The position numbers and the translations under genes were made by a program. The notes beneath the pieces are model-generated. The model had not been told where the DNA came from. It did no database searches and saw only the letters and a program-made list of their open reading frames with translations. Shown here piece by piece: positions 30,967 through 38,681 of a stretch of DNA of 64,000 nucleotides; position 1 is the stretch's first letter; each line of letters begins with the position of its first letter. The stretch is from NCBI RefSeq assembly GCF_005871085.1, contig NZ_VAUP01000015.1:496001-560000 (forward strand). The letters are read 5' to 3'. Source of the stretch: Xanthobacter autotrophicus (GTDB lineage Bacteria > Pseudomonadota > Alphaproteobacteria > Rhizobiales > Xanthobacteraceae).

Positions 30967-31878
30967 TCAATTATCATTTATGGACGTAAGATGTATTTCA
31001 GATGGAACATATCCATCAGACGTCATCCTAGATATAACGGTTATATCTCCGTTTATTTTATTCTTATTCCATATGTCCTTTGAGGTAAGAGGCTCAATTA
31101 TCTTCATGCGCACTCTTGCGTCTGATATCCCAACCGGAACACAAGCCCAACCGGTTTTCGCCCTATCTCTGTCTTGAGCATGTATTTCTATATCAACACC
31201 TCTAAAATGCCTGTATCTCTCAAAATCTTCCTTCGCATCTAACTCATCTGGGAATGGTATTTCCCTGATAATTTCCGGCTCAATCCTATCCCTATCAAAT
31301 GTAATTGCAGCAGAACCCGACTTTTGACTCGGCATGAAGAAGTTTTTAATCGTCGCAATAAGCTTTTTTACGGCGCCCGGGCTTCCATATTTCGCATCTA
31401 AAATATTCAATATTTCATCCTTACTCTTTCCCGTCCTATTTGCGATATCTTCTGCCAATTGATTGAGCATATGCCTCAACGCACCGTCTTCAACGGCCTT
31501 TGTTGCAGCATCCTTTGCAAAGGCTGCACCATAAAAAAGCACAACCATCGTGACTATAGTGAGGATTGAGTTATATTTGTCCGGGATATCCACGCTAAAG
31601 CATTCTTCAAGCATGGATGGTACAGTCGACATCAAATCCGGTTGCACTGCCGCAATTAAGCCGACAATTAACAACTCCTTTAGGGGACTTTCTTGCGTTA
31701 TTGACCGCACATTTATAGAGATACTTTGTATCTCTATGCCATCTACCAAGCTTGGAAGCAACGAGACCGCATCGCGAATCGCTGCATCTACGCCCTGCAA
31801 CGCAACGATCACATCCGAAATAGGCGTGGGCCCTTCGGTATCGTAGGTAATTGCGAGCGGCAATCTGATCTCGGCCAT
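30967..31878 (-). CDS. AT-rich cargo gene, membrane protein of unknown function
   Basis: A 303-residue protein (ATG at 31878, MAEIRLPLAITYDTEGPTPI). The gene is clearly poorer in GC than everything around it and uses different codons, a sign of recent transfer. One hydrophobic segment, ILTIVTMVVLFYGAAFAKDA, lies near residue 120; the N-terminal 100 residues and the C-terminal 150 appear soluble (SPGAVKKLIATIKNFF, FRGVDIEIHAQDRDRAKTG). It sits between the repressor side and the right operators and reads toward the repressor. Placement and composition fit a lysogenic-conversion or exclusion gene. No family is recognised. Confidence 0.7.
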   Translation of the reverse strand: MAEIRLPLAITYDTEGPTPISDVIVALQGVDAAIRDAVSLLPSLVDGIEIQSISINVRSITQESPLKELLIVGLIAAVQPDLMSTVPSMLEECFSVDIPDKYNSILTIVTMVVLFYGAAFAKDAATKAVEDGALRHMLNQLAEDIANRTGKSKDEILNILDAKYGSPGAVKKLIATIKNFFMPSQKSGSAAITFDRDRIEPEIIREIPFPDELDAKEDFERYRHFRGVDIEIHAQDRDRAKTGWACVPVGISDARVRMKIIEPLTSKDIWNKNKINGDITVISRMTSDGYVPSEIHLTSINDN

Positions 31879-32051
31879 AGCACAAGCCAAGCAGTGTGGC
31901 GTTCGGTTGTGGAGTCATTTCCTACTCTCCCACGCTCAAAAATCCTCACTCGAAACAATCAGTTGCATTTTTGCAACACAGCACCAACGGGAGTTTCCTC
32001 CAGCGCCCCACCACGGGGCGAGAGGGAGTGTAGCAGGGATTTGTCGTTTTG

Positions 32052-32067
32052 ATAGGATTTTGCCTAT
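32052..32067. promoter_or_regulatory. CI operator 4 (right operon)
   Basis: ATAGGATTTTGCCTAT is identical, base for base, to operator 1 at 29566-29581. It precedes the rightward operon by 56 bp. Confidence 0.75.
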
Positions 32068-32076
32068 TGACGGTCG

Positions 32077-32092
32077 ATAGGATTATTCCTAT
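32077..32092. promoter_or_regulatory. CI operator 5 (right operon)
   Basis: ATAGGATTATTCCTAT has the same ATAGG/CCTAT arms with a different centre. Its spacing of 25 bp from operator 4 (start to start, about 2.4 helical turns) would place dimers on related faces, as in operator pairs of lambdoid phages. Confidence 0.7.
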
Positions 32093-32122
32093 TATCCTCT
32101 CATCAACCGAGGGGACACCGAC

Positions 32123-32446
32123 ATGACCTACACCCGCACCTACAGCGACGGATCGAAGATCGAGCTGGGTTCCGAGCCCGGCAAGGGCTGGATCGCGGTG
32201 CTCAAGGCCAGCCACGAGGCGACCATCCCCGAAGCTGAAGTGGACGCCCTGCTCTCCGGCATGGACCGGATGATGGCACGTGAGGCCGAATATCAGGCCG
32301 CTCTCGCTTCTGCCCAGACGCCATTCGAGGCCTATTGGGCCGGCTCCGCCTCCGCCTCGGTCATGCGCGATTACCGCGCGGGCCGCACCCGCCGGATCAC
32401 CGGCAAGCAGGCCCACCTCGTCGATGACGTGAAGCGGCCGGGCTGA
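32123..32446 (+). CDS. First gene of the right operon, unknown function
   Basis: A 107-residue protein (MTYTRTYSDGSKIELGSEPG start). The ATG follows the CI operators 4 and 5 and an AGGGGACACCG purine-rich stretch. The N-terminus forms strands, the middle an amphipathic helix (PEAEVDALLSGMDRMMARE). Proteins of this type begin the recombination operon of many Hyphomicrobiales prophages. No function is known; repression by CI in the lysogen is expected. Confidence 0.65.
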   Translation: MTYTRTYSDGSKIELGSEPGKGWIAVLKASHEATIPEAEVDALLSGMDRMMAREAEYQAALASAQTPFEAYWAGSASASVMRDYRAGRTRRITGKQAHLVDDVKRPG

Positions 32447-32452
32447 GCAACC

Positions 32453-32473
32453 GGAGCGGCCCCGGGCCGCTCC
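32453..32473 (+). terminator. Hairpin between right-operon genes
   Basis: GGAGCGGCCC and GGGCCGCTCC form a perfect 10-bp inverted repeat around one base, just after the first gene of the right operon. A CTCTTC tail follows but no U-run, so attenuation is more likely than full termination. Confidence 0.45.
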
Positions 32474-32492
32474 TCTTCAACGGGAGGGGATC

Positions 32493-32846
32493 ATGGACAC
32501 TGCTGCCGCTAAAGCCGCGATCCACGCGTTGATGACCGATCCGAGCGCCATCGACAGCATCTCGCTCGACGCCGCGATCCGGGCTCACGAAACCGGCCTT
32601 CCGGTCTACTGGCACAGCCGCTCCTACAGCGACGCCTTCGCGACGATCTTCGTCGACCTCGTCCATTCCGTTGGGCTGGATGCGGCGCTTGCCGAGATGC
32701 GTCGGCGGCACCCCACCCATCCCGAAGCGGGCCCCACACGGCTGCTCGCCCGGCTCGTTCCCATCACCGCTGACGCCCGCGCCGAGCTTTCGGCCACGTG
32801 TGCCCGGCACGGGATCGTCACCCACGCCCAAGGGAGGGCCGCATGA
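32493..32846 (+). CDS. Small phage protein of unknown function
   Basis: A 117-residue protein (MDTAAAKAAIHALMTDPSAI start) with AGGGGATC upstream. The sequence ISLDAAIRAHETGLPVYWH, then ATIFVDLVHSVGLDAALAEM, then a basic RRRHPTHPEAGPT run, is regular and helical. The stop overlaps the next start by 4 bp, so it is part of the coupled operon. I cannot assign a domain. Confidence 0.65.
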   Translation: MDTAAAKAAIHALMTDPSAIDSISLDAAIRAHETGLPVYWHSRSYSDAFATIFVDLVHSVGLDAALAEMRRRHPTHPEAGPTRLLARLVPITADARAELSATCARHGIVTHAQGRAA

Positions 32847-33082
32847 GCACTCGCGAATTTGCCAGCTTCAACTTCACGATCTTTGGCCGGCCTTACGAAG
32901 CCAGGGTCGGAAAGTCCGTTCCGTCCGTCCTGCATATCGAATTCGACCAGTCCGGATGCAATGAAATCAGCGTGCACCTTGGCGATGAAGACCTCGCCCG
33001 CCGGCTGTGCGACGCGATCAATGCTGCGATCCGGCCGGCCGCGCCTGCCGTGCTGGAGACCTTTTCCGAGGCCGCAGAATGA
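32843..33082 (+). CDS. Small phage protein of unknown function
   Basis: A 79-residue protein starting MSTREFASFNFTIFGRPYEA at 32843. A beta-rich N-terminal half (VLHIEFDQSGCNEISVHLG) is followed by a helix LARRLCDAINAAI. It overlaps both neighbours by 4 bp. No family is recognised. Confidence 0.6.
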   Translation: MSTREFASFNFTIFGRPYEARVGKSVPSVLHIEFDQSGCNEISVHLGDEDLARRLCDAINAAIRPAAPAVLETFSEAAE

Positions 33083-33393
33083 CCGTGCTGCGCTTCCCCA
33101 GCCTCTTCAATTCCAGACGCGCCGCCGCACGCCCCCAGGCGGCGCCACAGCCGCCGGCCCAAGGTGTTCCCTCGCCGGAGCCGGCGGCTGTCCCCTCCCC
33201 TGCCGAGGTCGTGAACCTCGAAGACCGGCGCATCCCGAAGATCCCGCTGCCGTGGTGCCCAGTCTCGCCCTACGTCGGCGCCGTCATCCTCGGGGCCGCG
33301 CTCGCATCCGCCACGACGGCCTACGTCGCCGCCGACCTCTTCACCATGCCCAGCCGGTTCGCCGCTGCGGTCTTCGCACCTTGGAGCGCCTGA
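33079..33393 (+). CDS. Small membrane protein with Pro/Ala-rich N-terminus
   Basis: A 104-residue protein (MTVLRFPSLFNSRRAAARPQ start). Residues 10-50 are Pro/Ala-rich; a membrane helix near residues 68-90 (PYVGAVILGAALASATTAYV) follows a PLPWCPVSP segment. Coupled to both neighbours by overlaps of 4 and 1 bp. Role unknown. Confidence 0.6.
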   Translation: MTVLRFPSLFNSRRAAARPQAAPQPPAQGVPSPEPAAVPSPAEVVNLEDRRIPKIPLPWCPVSPYVGAVILGAALASATTAYVAADLFTMPSRFAAAVFAPWSA

Positions 33394-33647
33394 TGGAACC
33401 GACCCGCACCAAGTCCCGCCGCGGCTTCGCGGCCATGTCACCGGAAAAGCAGCGCGAGATCGCCCGCATGGGCGGCAGTTCGGTCCCGCCCGAGAAGCGG
33501 TCCTTCTCGCAGGATCGGTCGCTCGCCGCCGAGAGCGGCCGCAAGGGCGGCCTGTCCGTCAAGGCGGAGAAGCGCTCCTTTTCGCGCGACCGCGCCCTCG
33601 CCTCGGGGGCCGGGCGCGTCGGCGGCAGCAAGCGAAAGGGGGCCTGA
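33393..33647 (+). CDS. KGG-motif small protein
   Basis: An 84-residue hydrophilic protein with repeated KGG-type motifs: RRGFAAMSPEKQREIARMGG, PPEKRSFSQDRSLAAESGRK, and GRVGGSKRKGA. The pattern GG-x-V-ekRsFs-dr-LA-xx-Grk-GG is that of KGG/stress-induced proteins (GsiB/YciG type), which are desiccation- and stress-related in bacteria. In phages such small proteins are frequent near recombination genes, with unknown role. Stop-start overlaps of 1 bp on both sides. Confidence 0.75.
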   Translation: MEPTRTKSRRGFAAMSPEKQREIARMGGSSVPPEKRSFSQDRSLAAESGRKGGLSVKAEKRSFSRDRALASGAGRVGGSKRKGA

Positions 33648-33811
33648 TGCTCCCGGCCTTCCTCCGCAGGTTCCGAAGGGCCTGGGCTGCCATGGCGGTC
33701 TCCAGCCAACAAGAAGCGGCCTTCTGCGCGCACCGCGCCCGGTACGACTTGTTCCGGACGCTCGGCTTTCCCCACGACGCGGCGCTGCGGCGCGCGTCCG
33801 GCGATGAGTGA
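33647..33811 (+). CDS. Small basic phage protein, 54 residues
   Basis: A short frame (MLPAFLRRFRRAWAAMAVSS start) shares TGATG with the KGG gene stop and overlaps the next start by 8 bp. Basic N-terminus, Ala/Arg-rich helix, ending HDAALRRASGDE. Coupling supports that it is translated; function unknown. Confidence 0.55.
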   Translation: MLPAFLRRFRRAWAAMAVSSQQEAAFCAHRARYDLFRTLGFPHDAALRRASGDE

Positions 33812-34046
33812 GGTGGTCATGGTCACGTTTTCCGAGCGAGTGGTGCTCATGGCGCGAGAATTGACCCGCTGCGCCGTCGACCTTGGCGACGAAGCCGCCG
33901 TGATGCAGCTCCTGCAGGGTGCGGGGTTCTCCTCGGCCGAGATCTTTGCCGGTCTCGAAATGGCGATCGACACCGCACGCGTGGAGCGGATCAACGACGA
34001 CATTCTCGCCGGCCTCGCCGGCGGCGAATGGCCGGGTGCCGCCTGA
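33804..34046 (+). CDS. Small phage protein of unknown function
   Basis: An 80-residue protein (MSEVVMVTFSERVVLMAREL start). The frame VMQLLQGAGFSSAEIFAGLEMAI is amphipathic, and the acidic DDILAGLAGGEW end is tidy. It is coupled to the previous gene by an 8-bp overlap and precedes the next start by 1 bp. No domain recognised. Confidence 0.6.
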   Translation: MSEVVMVTFSERVVLMARELTRCAVDLGDEAAVMQLLQGAGFSSAEIFAGLEMAIDTARVERINDDILAGLAGGEWPGAA

Positions 34047-34047
34047 C

Positions 34048-34233
34048 ATGCGCGCGCTCATCGCCATCGCCTGCCTTGGCGCCGTCCTGATCGCGCTCGG
34101 TGTGCTCGCCCACCATGCGGCTGGCCGCGTGAGCGCGAGCCGCCGGCGGGCCGACGCCCTCGACCCTCACAACCACCCCCACGGAGATGTCCCGCGCATC
34201 CCGGTGCGGGCTATCGGAGACCGTGATGTCTGA
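34048..34233 (+). CDS. Small single-pass membrane protein
   Basis: A 61-residue protein starting MRALIAIACLGAVLIALGVL, a clear membrane helix or signal anchor, followed by a basic hydrophilic tail (HAAGRVSASRRRADALDPHN). It overlaps the following gene by 8 bp. Unknown function. Confidence 0.55.
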   Translation: MRALIAIACLGAVLIALGVLAHHAAGRVSASRRRADALDPHNHPHGDVPRIPVRAIGDRDV

Positions 34234-35254
34234 CCAATATTCCGCCTGGCGCGCCTCCCTCGCAGGTGAACCCGTCGCAATCCACGATGCCGAGCCCAAT
34301 TCCGGCTTCTACCGGGTCAAGCGGAAGAGCGGCGAACTGCACCCCGTCGCGATCTGGCGCGACCAGGAGACCGGTGCGGTCCAGGCCCTGCTCAACGGCA
34401 CGTCGGTAGAAGTGACCTCTGTGTGGCCGTGGGCGGCGAAGAAGCCGGTCGCCTATGAAGCCTATCAGGACTTCATGGACGGCAAGGGCTGGCCTGACGA
34501 CGCGCCGGTTGCGCCCGTAACCGCTTCTCCGCCCGATGTGATCGAGAACCCGCGCGCCGTCGCTGGCGACAACAGCGGCGACCTCGATGCCGCCGAGGCC
34601 ATGCGCCTTGAGTTGCTGGGCGAGAAAGAGCTGGCCGACAAGTTCCTGTCCAAGCCTATCGAAGCTCAGGAAGCCGCCGACCAAGTCGCGGTCTGGTCGA
34701 AGCGCATCGGCGATCTCAAGAACCGCGCAGACAAGGCCTTCCAGGCCGAGAAAGCGCCCCACCTCGAAGCCGGCCGGCTCGTGGATGAGAAATGGCGCTG
34801 GCGTCAGGACGCCGAGACACTCGTGCGTCGCCTGAAAAGCCACATCACGCCGTGGCTAGAGAAGCTACGCGCCGAGGAGCAGGAGCGCGCCCGGCAGGCT
34901 GCGGAGGAAGCCCGACGCCAGCAGGAAGAAGCCACCCGGCTCGCCGCCGCGGCACAGGCCGGCGACGAAGCCGCCGCAGCCCAGGCGGAAGAGGTGCAGG
35001 CCCGCGCGATCGAGACGGCCAAGGCCGCCGAGGTCCAGCGCACCGGCGCCGGCCGGACGGGCGCCAAGGTCTCCCTGCGCACCGTGACGGACATCGTCAT
35101 CACCGACCTGCCCGCCCTCGCCGCCTTCTATGCCGGCATGAACGACGCGCCCGCCGACCTCAAGGAGGTTCTGCTGAAGCTCGCCCGCCGCAACATCTCG
35201 GCCGGGGTCACCCCGCCCGGCGTGACCGTCACCACCAAGCAGGTCGCGGCCTGA
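34226..35254 (+). CDS. Coiled-coil phage protein upstream of RecT
   Basis: A 342-residue protein starting MSDQYSAWRASLAGEPVAI at 34226. The first 110 residues are a small beta domain (FYRVKRKSGELHPVAIWRDQ) and linker; residues about 120-280 are a long charged coiled coil (AADQVAVWSKRIGDLKNRAD, then EEQERARQAAEEARRQQEEA); the C-terminal 60 residues (VSLRTVTDIVITDLPALAAF) form a compact helical part. Proteins of this layout directly precede RecT-type annealing proteins in many phages and may be accessory recombination or nuclease-inhibitor (Gam-like) proteins; the link is by position only. Confidence 0.65.
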   Translation: MSDQYSAWRASLAGEPVAIHDAEPNSGFYRVKRKSGELHPVAIWRDQETGAVQALLNGTSVEVTSVWPWAAKKPVAYEAYQDFMDGKGWPDDAPVAPVTASPPDVIENPRAVAGDNSGDLDAAEAMRLELLGEKELADKFLSKPIEAQEAADQVAVWSKRIGDLKNRADKAFQAEKAPHLEAGRLVDEKWRWRQDAETLVRRLKSHITPWLEKLRAEEQERARQAAEEARRQQEEATRLAAAAQAGDEAAAAQAEEVQARAIETAKAAEVQRTGAGRTGAKVSLRTVTDIVITDLPALAAFYAGMNDAPADLKEVLLKLARRNISAGVTPPGVTVTTKQVAA

Positions 35255-35264
35255 GGAGGCTCCC

Positions 35265-36365
35265 ATGAACGCGCTTGCACCGATCAACGTCCAGTCCACT
35301 GCGATCCGCGCCATGGTCCCGCAGACCATGGGTGAGGTTTTCCACCTCGCGGACGCGGTTCACCGCTCGGGACTGGCGCCGACGGGCCTCAAGAATGTCC
35401 AGGCTGTCGCCATCGCCATCATGACGGGTCTCGAACTCGGTGTGCCCCCGATGACGGCCTTGCAACGAATCGCCGTCATCAACGGCCGCCCCACGATCTG
35501 GGGTGACCTTGCCATCGCACTGGTGCGTGCGTCGGGGCTCGCCGAGACGATCAAGGAGGAGATCATCGGCGAGGGCGACGATCGCGTGGCCACCTGCACC
35601 GTGAAGCGCAAGGGCGACCCCCAGCCGGTCGTCGGTTCCTTCAGCGTCGCCGATGCGAAGCGCGCTCGCCTTTGGGACACGCGGGAAAAGGTGACACGCC
35701 GCCGCCAGGACGGCAACCCTTATGAGACGCTGAACGATGCGCCCTGGCACCGCTTCCCGGAGCGGATGATGAAGATGCGCGCCCGCGCCTTCGCGCTGCG
35801 CGACGGCTTCGCCGACGTGCTCGGCGGCCTCTACCTTCGCGAGGAACTGGAGGAAGAGCAGGTCGAGATCCGCGACGTGACACCGCCGACCGCTCCGCCG
35901 CCGCCCGCCACCGAGCAGAAGAAGGCCCCTGCCCCGCCGGCGCCGGCGGCACTCGCCCCGCTTGATCCCCACGTTGACCTGCCTTCCCCCCTCGACAGGG
36001 TCACCACACCCGAGGTCCGCGATAGGGTGCTGAACAGCCCCAGCGCTCCGGCCGGCCTCGCCCAGAAAGCGCCCGCCCCGCCTCCCCCCTCGGTGGCGAG
36101 CGCCCCCGCGCGTGAAGAACGCGCGTCCAGCCCCGAGGAGGGAGCGCCCCGCCCTGACCGCGCTCCCTCCCCGGCGCCCTTCCCCAACATGGCTCCCCAC
36201 CTCGTCACCCTCTGGGCCGAGCTCGGCAAGTGTCAGAACCCGACGGCGCTCGAAAACACGTGGACCTTCGAGGAAGACGACATCAACGCCTGGTCGAAGG
36301 CGGACCGGGAGCTCGCCGCCGCGCTCTATGAGCGTCGCCTCGCCGAACTCTGCCGGAAGGGATGA
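35265..36365 (+). CDS. RecT-like single-strand annealing protein
   Basis: A 366-residue protein. Residues 1-200 match the RecT-type annealing family of alphaproteobacterial phages: GEVFHLADAVHRSGLAPTGL, then VAIAIMTGLELGVPPMTALQ, IAVINGRPTIWGDLAIALVR and a WHRFPERMMKMRARAFALR stretch (helical, Met/Arg-rich). Residues 210-300 are a Pro/Ala-rich linker and the last 60 residues form a small helical domain (LWAELGKCQNPTALENTW). Annealing proteins pair complementary strands during recombination with a partner exonuclease, here probably 36809-37708. Start ATG at 35265 with GAGGAGG upstream. Confidence 0.85.
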   Translation: MNALAPINVQSTAIRAMVPQTMGEVFHLADAVHRSGLAPTGLKNVQAVAIAIMTGLELGVPPMTALQRIAVINGRPTIWGDLAIALVRASGLAETIKEEIIGEGDDRVATCTVKRKGDPQPVVGSFSVADAKRARLWDTREKVTRRRQDGNPYETLNDAPWHRFPERMMKMRARAFALRDGFADVLGGLYLREELEEEQVEIRDVTPPTAPPPPATEQKKAPAPPAPAALAPLDPHVDLPSPLDRVTTPEVRDRVLNSPSAPAGLAQKAPAPPPPSVASAPAREERASSPEEGAPRPDRAPSPAPFPNMAPHLVTLWAELGKCQNPTALENTWTFEEDDINAWSKADRELAAALYERRLAELCRKG

Positions 36366-36368
36366 GCC

Positions 36369-36812
36369 ATGGCTGACACCTTCCTGCTGGAGAAGACCCC
36401 GCGCGGCTTCGTCCCGGCATTCCCACAGGACGCCGACGATGCCTCGGCCATTCCCATGGGGACGCAGCTCTGCGTTTCCATGCCGAACAAATCGGGCAAG
36501 GCGAACCGCTTCTTCTGGGCGCTGATGACCCATGCCGGCAACGCGCTGGGCATCGACAAGCGCTCGCTCGCCACCGAACTGCTGGTGAAGCTTAATCGCA
36601 TCGAGGCCTTCCAGTTTACCGACGGCAGGATGCAGGTCGTGCCGCGGTCGATCGCGGCGATGAAGGTGGACGAGTTCCGGTCCTTCCTCGACGAGGCGAT
36701 CCTGCTCCTCATCACCCACCACCTGCCCGACATGTCCCGCGACCGGCTTCTCGCCGAGGTCCTGCGCATGTGCGGGGTCAGCTATGCCGACATCATGGGA
36801 GGCCGCCGGTGA
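36369..36812 (+). CDS. Phage protein of unknown function, recombination operon
   Basis: A 147-residue protein (MADTFLLEKTPRGFVPAFPQ start). The middle MPNKSGKANRFFWALMTHAG is followed by DKRSLATELLVKLNRIEAFQ and VPRSIAAMKVDEFRSFLDEAI. It is typical of DUF1367-/NinB-like proteins that accompany RecT-type recombination, but the match is not decisive. It overlaps the exonuclease start by 4 bp and follows RecT by 3 bp. Confidence 0.55.
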   Translation: MADTFLLEKTPRGFVPAFPQDADDASAIPMGTQLCVSMPNKSGKANRFFWALMTHAGNALGIDKRSLATELLVKLNRIEAFQFTDGRMQVVPRSIAAMKVDEFRSFLDEAILLLITHHLPDMSRDRLLAEVLRMCGVSYADIMGGRR

Positions 36813-37708
36813 CATTTCGCCCAATCCAGGCCGACGACCATGTGCTGCTGATCGACGGCTCATCCTTCCTCTGGAGGGCTTTCTATGGTGCTCCTCCTGT
36901 CACACGGCGCAGCGACAGGCACCCTGTGGGCGCCATCTCCGGCTTCTGCTGGATGATGTGGACGCTCCTTCACGAAACGTCCGCCGTACCGCCGGCATCG
37001 CACCGCGCCGTGATTTTCGATGCCGGGCGGCGGAACTGGCGTCACGACATCCTCGCCTCCTACAAGGCGAACCGAAATGAGCCGCCGGACGACATCAAGC
37101 GGCAGTTCAAGCCGGTCCGCGCCGCCTGTGCCGCTCTGCCGATCCCTTCCGTAGAGCTTGCCGGCTACGAGGCCGATGACCTGATCGCCACCTACACCCG
37201 CAAGGCCGTCGCGTCGGGCGCCGGCGTCACCATAGCCACCGGCGACAAGGACCTCGCTCAGCTGGTGGACGATCGGACGGGCGTTTGCCTCTACGACGCC
37301 AGCAAGGGAAGGACGATGCGTGAGGCCGAGGTGCTTGAGCGCTTCGGCGTGCCGCCGGCTGGCGTCCTCGACCTGCTCGCCCTCGCGGGCGACACCACCG
37401 ACAACATCCCCGGCGTTCCCGGCATCGGCGCCAAACGTGCCGCCGAACTCGTCAGCCGGCACGGCAGCCTCGAAGACATCATCGCCGCGGGCACCGCCCG
37501 GAAGGAGAAGCAGGCGGCCAAGGTGGCCGATCACGCCGCAAGCGCCCGCATCAGCCGCTCGCTGGCCACGCTCGACACCGCCGTGCCTGTGCCTCTGGCA
37601 CTCGCACACCTCGGCGCGCAAGAGCCGGACATGGCGGCCTTTGCGGCGTTCCTCAATGAATGGGACCTCGGCGGCCTCGCCGAGCGGCTGAGTGCGAGGG
37701 CCGCATGA
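36809..37708 (+). CDS. 5'-3' exonuclease (flap endonuclease, Pol I N-terminal type)
   Basis: A 299-residue FEN-type exonuclease, starting at a GTG (36809). Visible motifs: LLIDGSSFLWRAFYG (metal-binding Asp), VIFDAGRRNWRH and YKANRNEPPDDIK (Arg/Lys arch), YEADDLIATYTRKAV (acidic metal site), IATGDKDLAQLV (second Asp site), and DLLALAGDTTDNIPGVPGIGAKRA (H3TH DNA-binding domain with Asp at the active site). Domain length is that of Pol I exonuclease. It removes 5' strands to create substrate for the annealing protein and processes flaps. Coupled to the previous gene by a GTGA overlap. Confidence 0.9.
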   Translation: MTFRPIQADDHVLLIDGSSFLWRAFYGAPPVTRRSDRHPVGAISGFCWMMWTLLHETSAVPPASHRAVIFDAGRRNWRHDILASYKANRNEPPDDIKRQFKPVRAACAALPIPSVELAGYEADDLIATYTRKAVASGAGVTIATGDKDLAQLVDDRTGVCLYDASKGRTMREAEVLERFGVPPAGVLDLLALAGDTTDNIPGVPGIGAKRAAELVSRHGSLEDIIAAGTARKEKQAAKVADHAASARISRSLATLDTAVPVPLALAHLGAQEPDMAAFAAFLNEWDLGGLAERLSARAA

Positions 37709-38190
37709 TGGCGCTCCGCATCGTCCCCGAAGGTGGCTGGCCGCCGATACCCCAAAAGACAGCGCATCCCGACCGCGCCAGAAAGCCGGCAAGGGAGCGT
37801 GGCCGTCAGGAAGACCCTGCGCACCTGGCGCTTATCCGAAAGCTGCCGTGCCTCGTCACTGGGTCTCGGGAGCGCATCGAGGCGGCACACATCCGGATGT
37901 CCGACGCGGCGATGGGCAAGCGCAACGCCGGTGTTGGGGCCAAGCCGTCCGATTGCTGGACTGTCCCGCTCTCGGCCGAGAAGCACCGCGAGCAGCACGA
38001 AGGCAATGAGCGCTGGTTTTGGGAGCGCCACGGCATCAACCCCCTCCGTGTCGCTGAACGGCTCTACGACCTGTCTGTGGCCCTCCGGGGGCTTGGACGG
38101 CCGGAAGCGGAAATCGTGCAGGCGCTCACCGCCATTGTGAACAAGGCGCGGGCCGAAGCCACGGGCGAACCAATCGGACGGGGGAAGTGA
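37705..38190 (+). CDS. DUF968-type recombination nuclease
   Basis: A 161-residue protein of the DUF968/Ref-like HNH type. Key segment: LPCLVTGSRERIEAAHIRMS (with the Cys and a catalytic His), then AGVGAKPSDCWTVPLSAEKH, then HREQHEGNERWFWERHG where the HREQH gives metal ligands. These enzymes in lambdoid phages act in RecA-linked recombination. ATG at 37705 overlaps the exonuclease stop (ATGATGG); the following ATG at 37708 is an alternative. The stop overlaps the next start by 1 bp. Confidence 0.8.
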   Translation: MMALRIVPEGGWPPIPQKTAHPDRARKPARERGRQEDPAHLALIRKLPCLVTGSRERIEAAHIRMSDAAMGKRNAGVGAKPSDCWTVPLSAEKHREQHEGNERWFWERHGINPLRVAERLYDLSVALRGLGRPEAEIVQALTAIVNKARAEATGEPIGRGK

Positions 38191-38681
38191 TGACCGAGAC
38201 CATCGACACCGCCGCGCTGGCGCTCAGAGTGGCAGACGACATCACCCACGAACTCGCGTCAGACAGCATCGAATCCATCCTACCGATCATCCTTTGCTTT
38301 CACGATGCCGAAGCCCGCGCGCTCGCTGCGCTCCTGCGTGGGGTGGTGGACGGGCGCGAGGCTTGGGAGTGCATGTCGTGCGGGCGCCTCTCGTATCGGC
38401 CGGAGGGCGACCTTCGCACCATGCAGGCCAACGGCTACGTGGGCTGCTGCCCTGAACGGAAGCTGCGCGCCGTCCGCGTCATCTCGCCCGCCCCGCCCCC
38501 GGAACCCGCGAAGACCGAGGCTATCGACACGCTAACCGACGTGCAGTGGCTCAAGAAGTGGACGACCGAAACCGGAGACGTTCTGAAGGGCCTATGGCGA
38601 GAAGAGTTCTTGAAGACGGTAAGGTTCGTCGAGCGTCACAACCTCTCCGCCCTCGCCGAGCACGACGGGCGGGAGGGATGA
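38190..38681 (+). CDS. Phage protein with Cys motif, unknown function
   Basis: A 163-residue protein (MTETIDTAALALRVADDITH start). A central CMSCGRLSYRPEGDLRTMQ region with two Cys, then GYVGCCPERKLR, suggests a metal site, and a C-terminal helical part follows (VQWLKKWTTETGDVLKGLW). The segment EWECMSC...GCC is typical of small zinc proteins found in phage right operons. Stop overlaps the excisionase start by 4 bp. No named family. Confidence 0.6.
   Translation: MTETIDTAALALRVADDITHELASDSIESILPIILCFHDAEARALAALLRGVVDGREAWECMSCGRLSYRPEGDLRTMQANGYVGCCPERKLRAVRVISPAPPPEPAKTEAIDTLTDVQWLKKWTTETGDVLKGLWREEFLKTVRFVERHNLSALAEHDGREG

Noticed and set aside
35229-36863. 544-codon minus-strand frame opposite the RecT-like gene
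   Set aside because: Shadow; rich in Arg/Gly/His, and the RecT and flanking frames have domains and ribosome binding sites.
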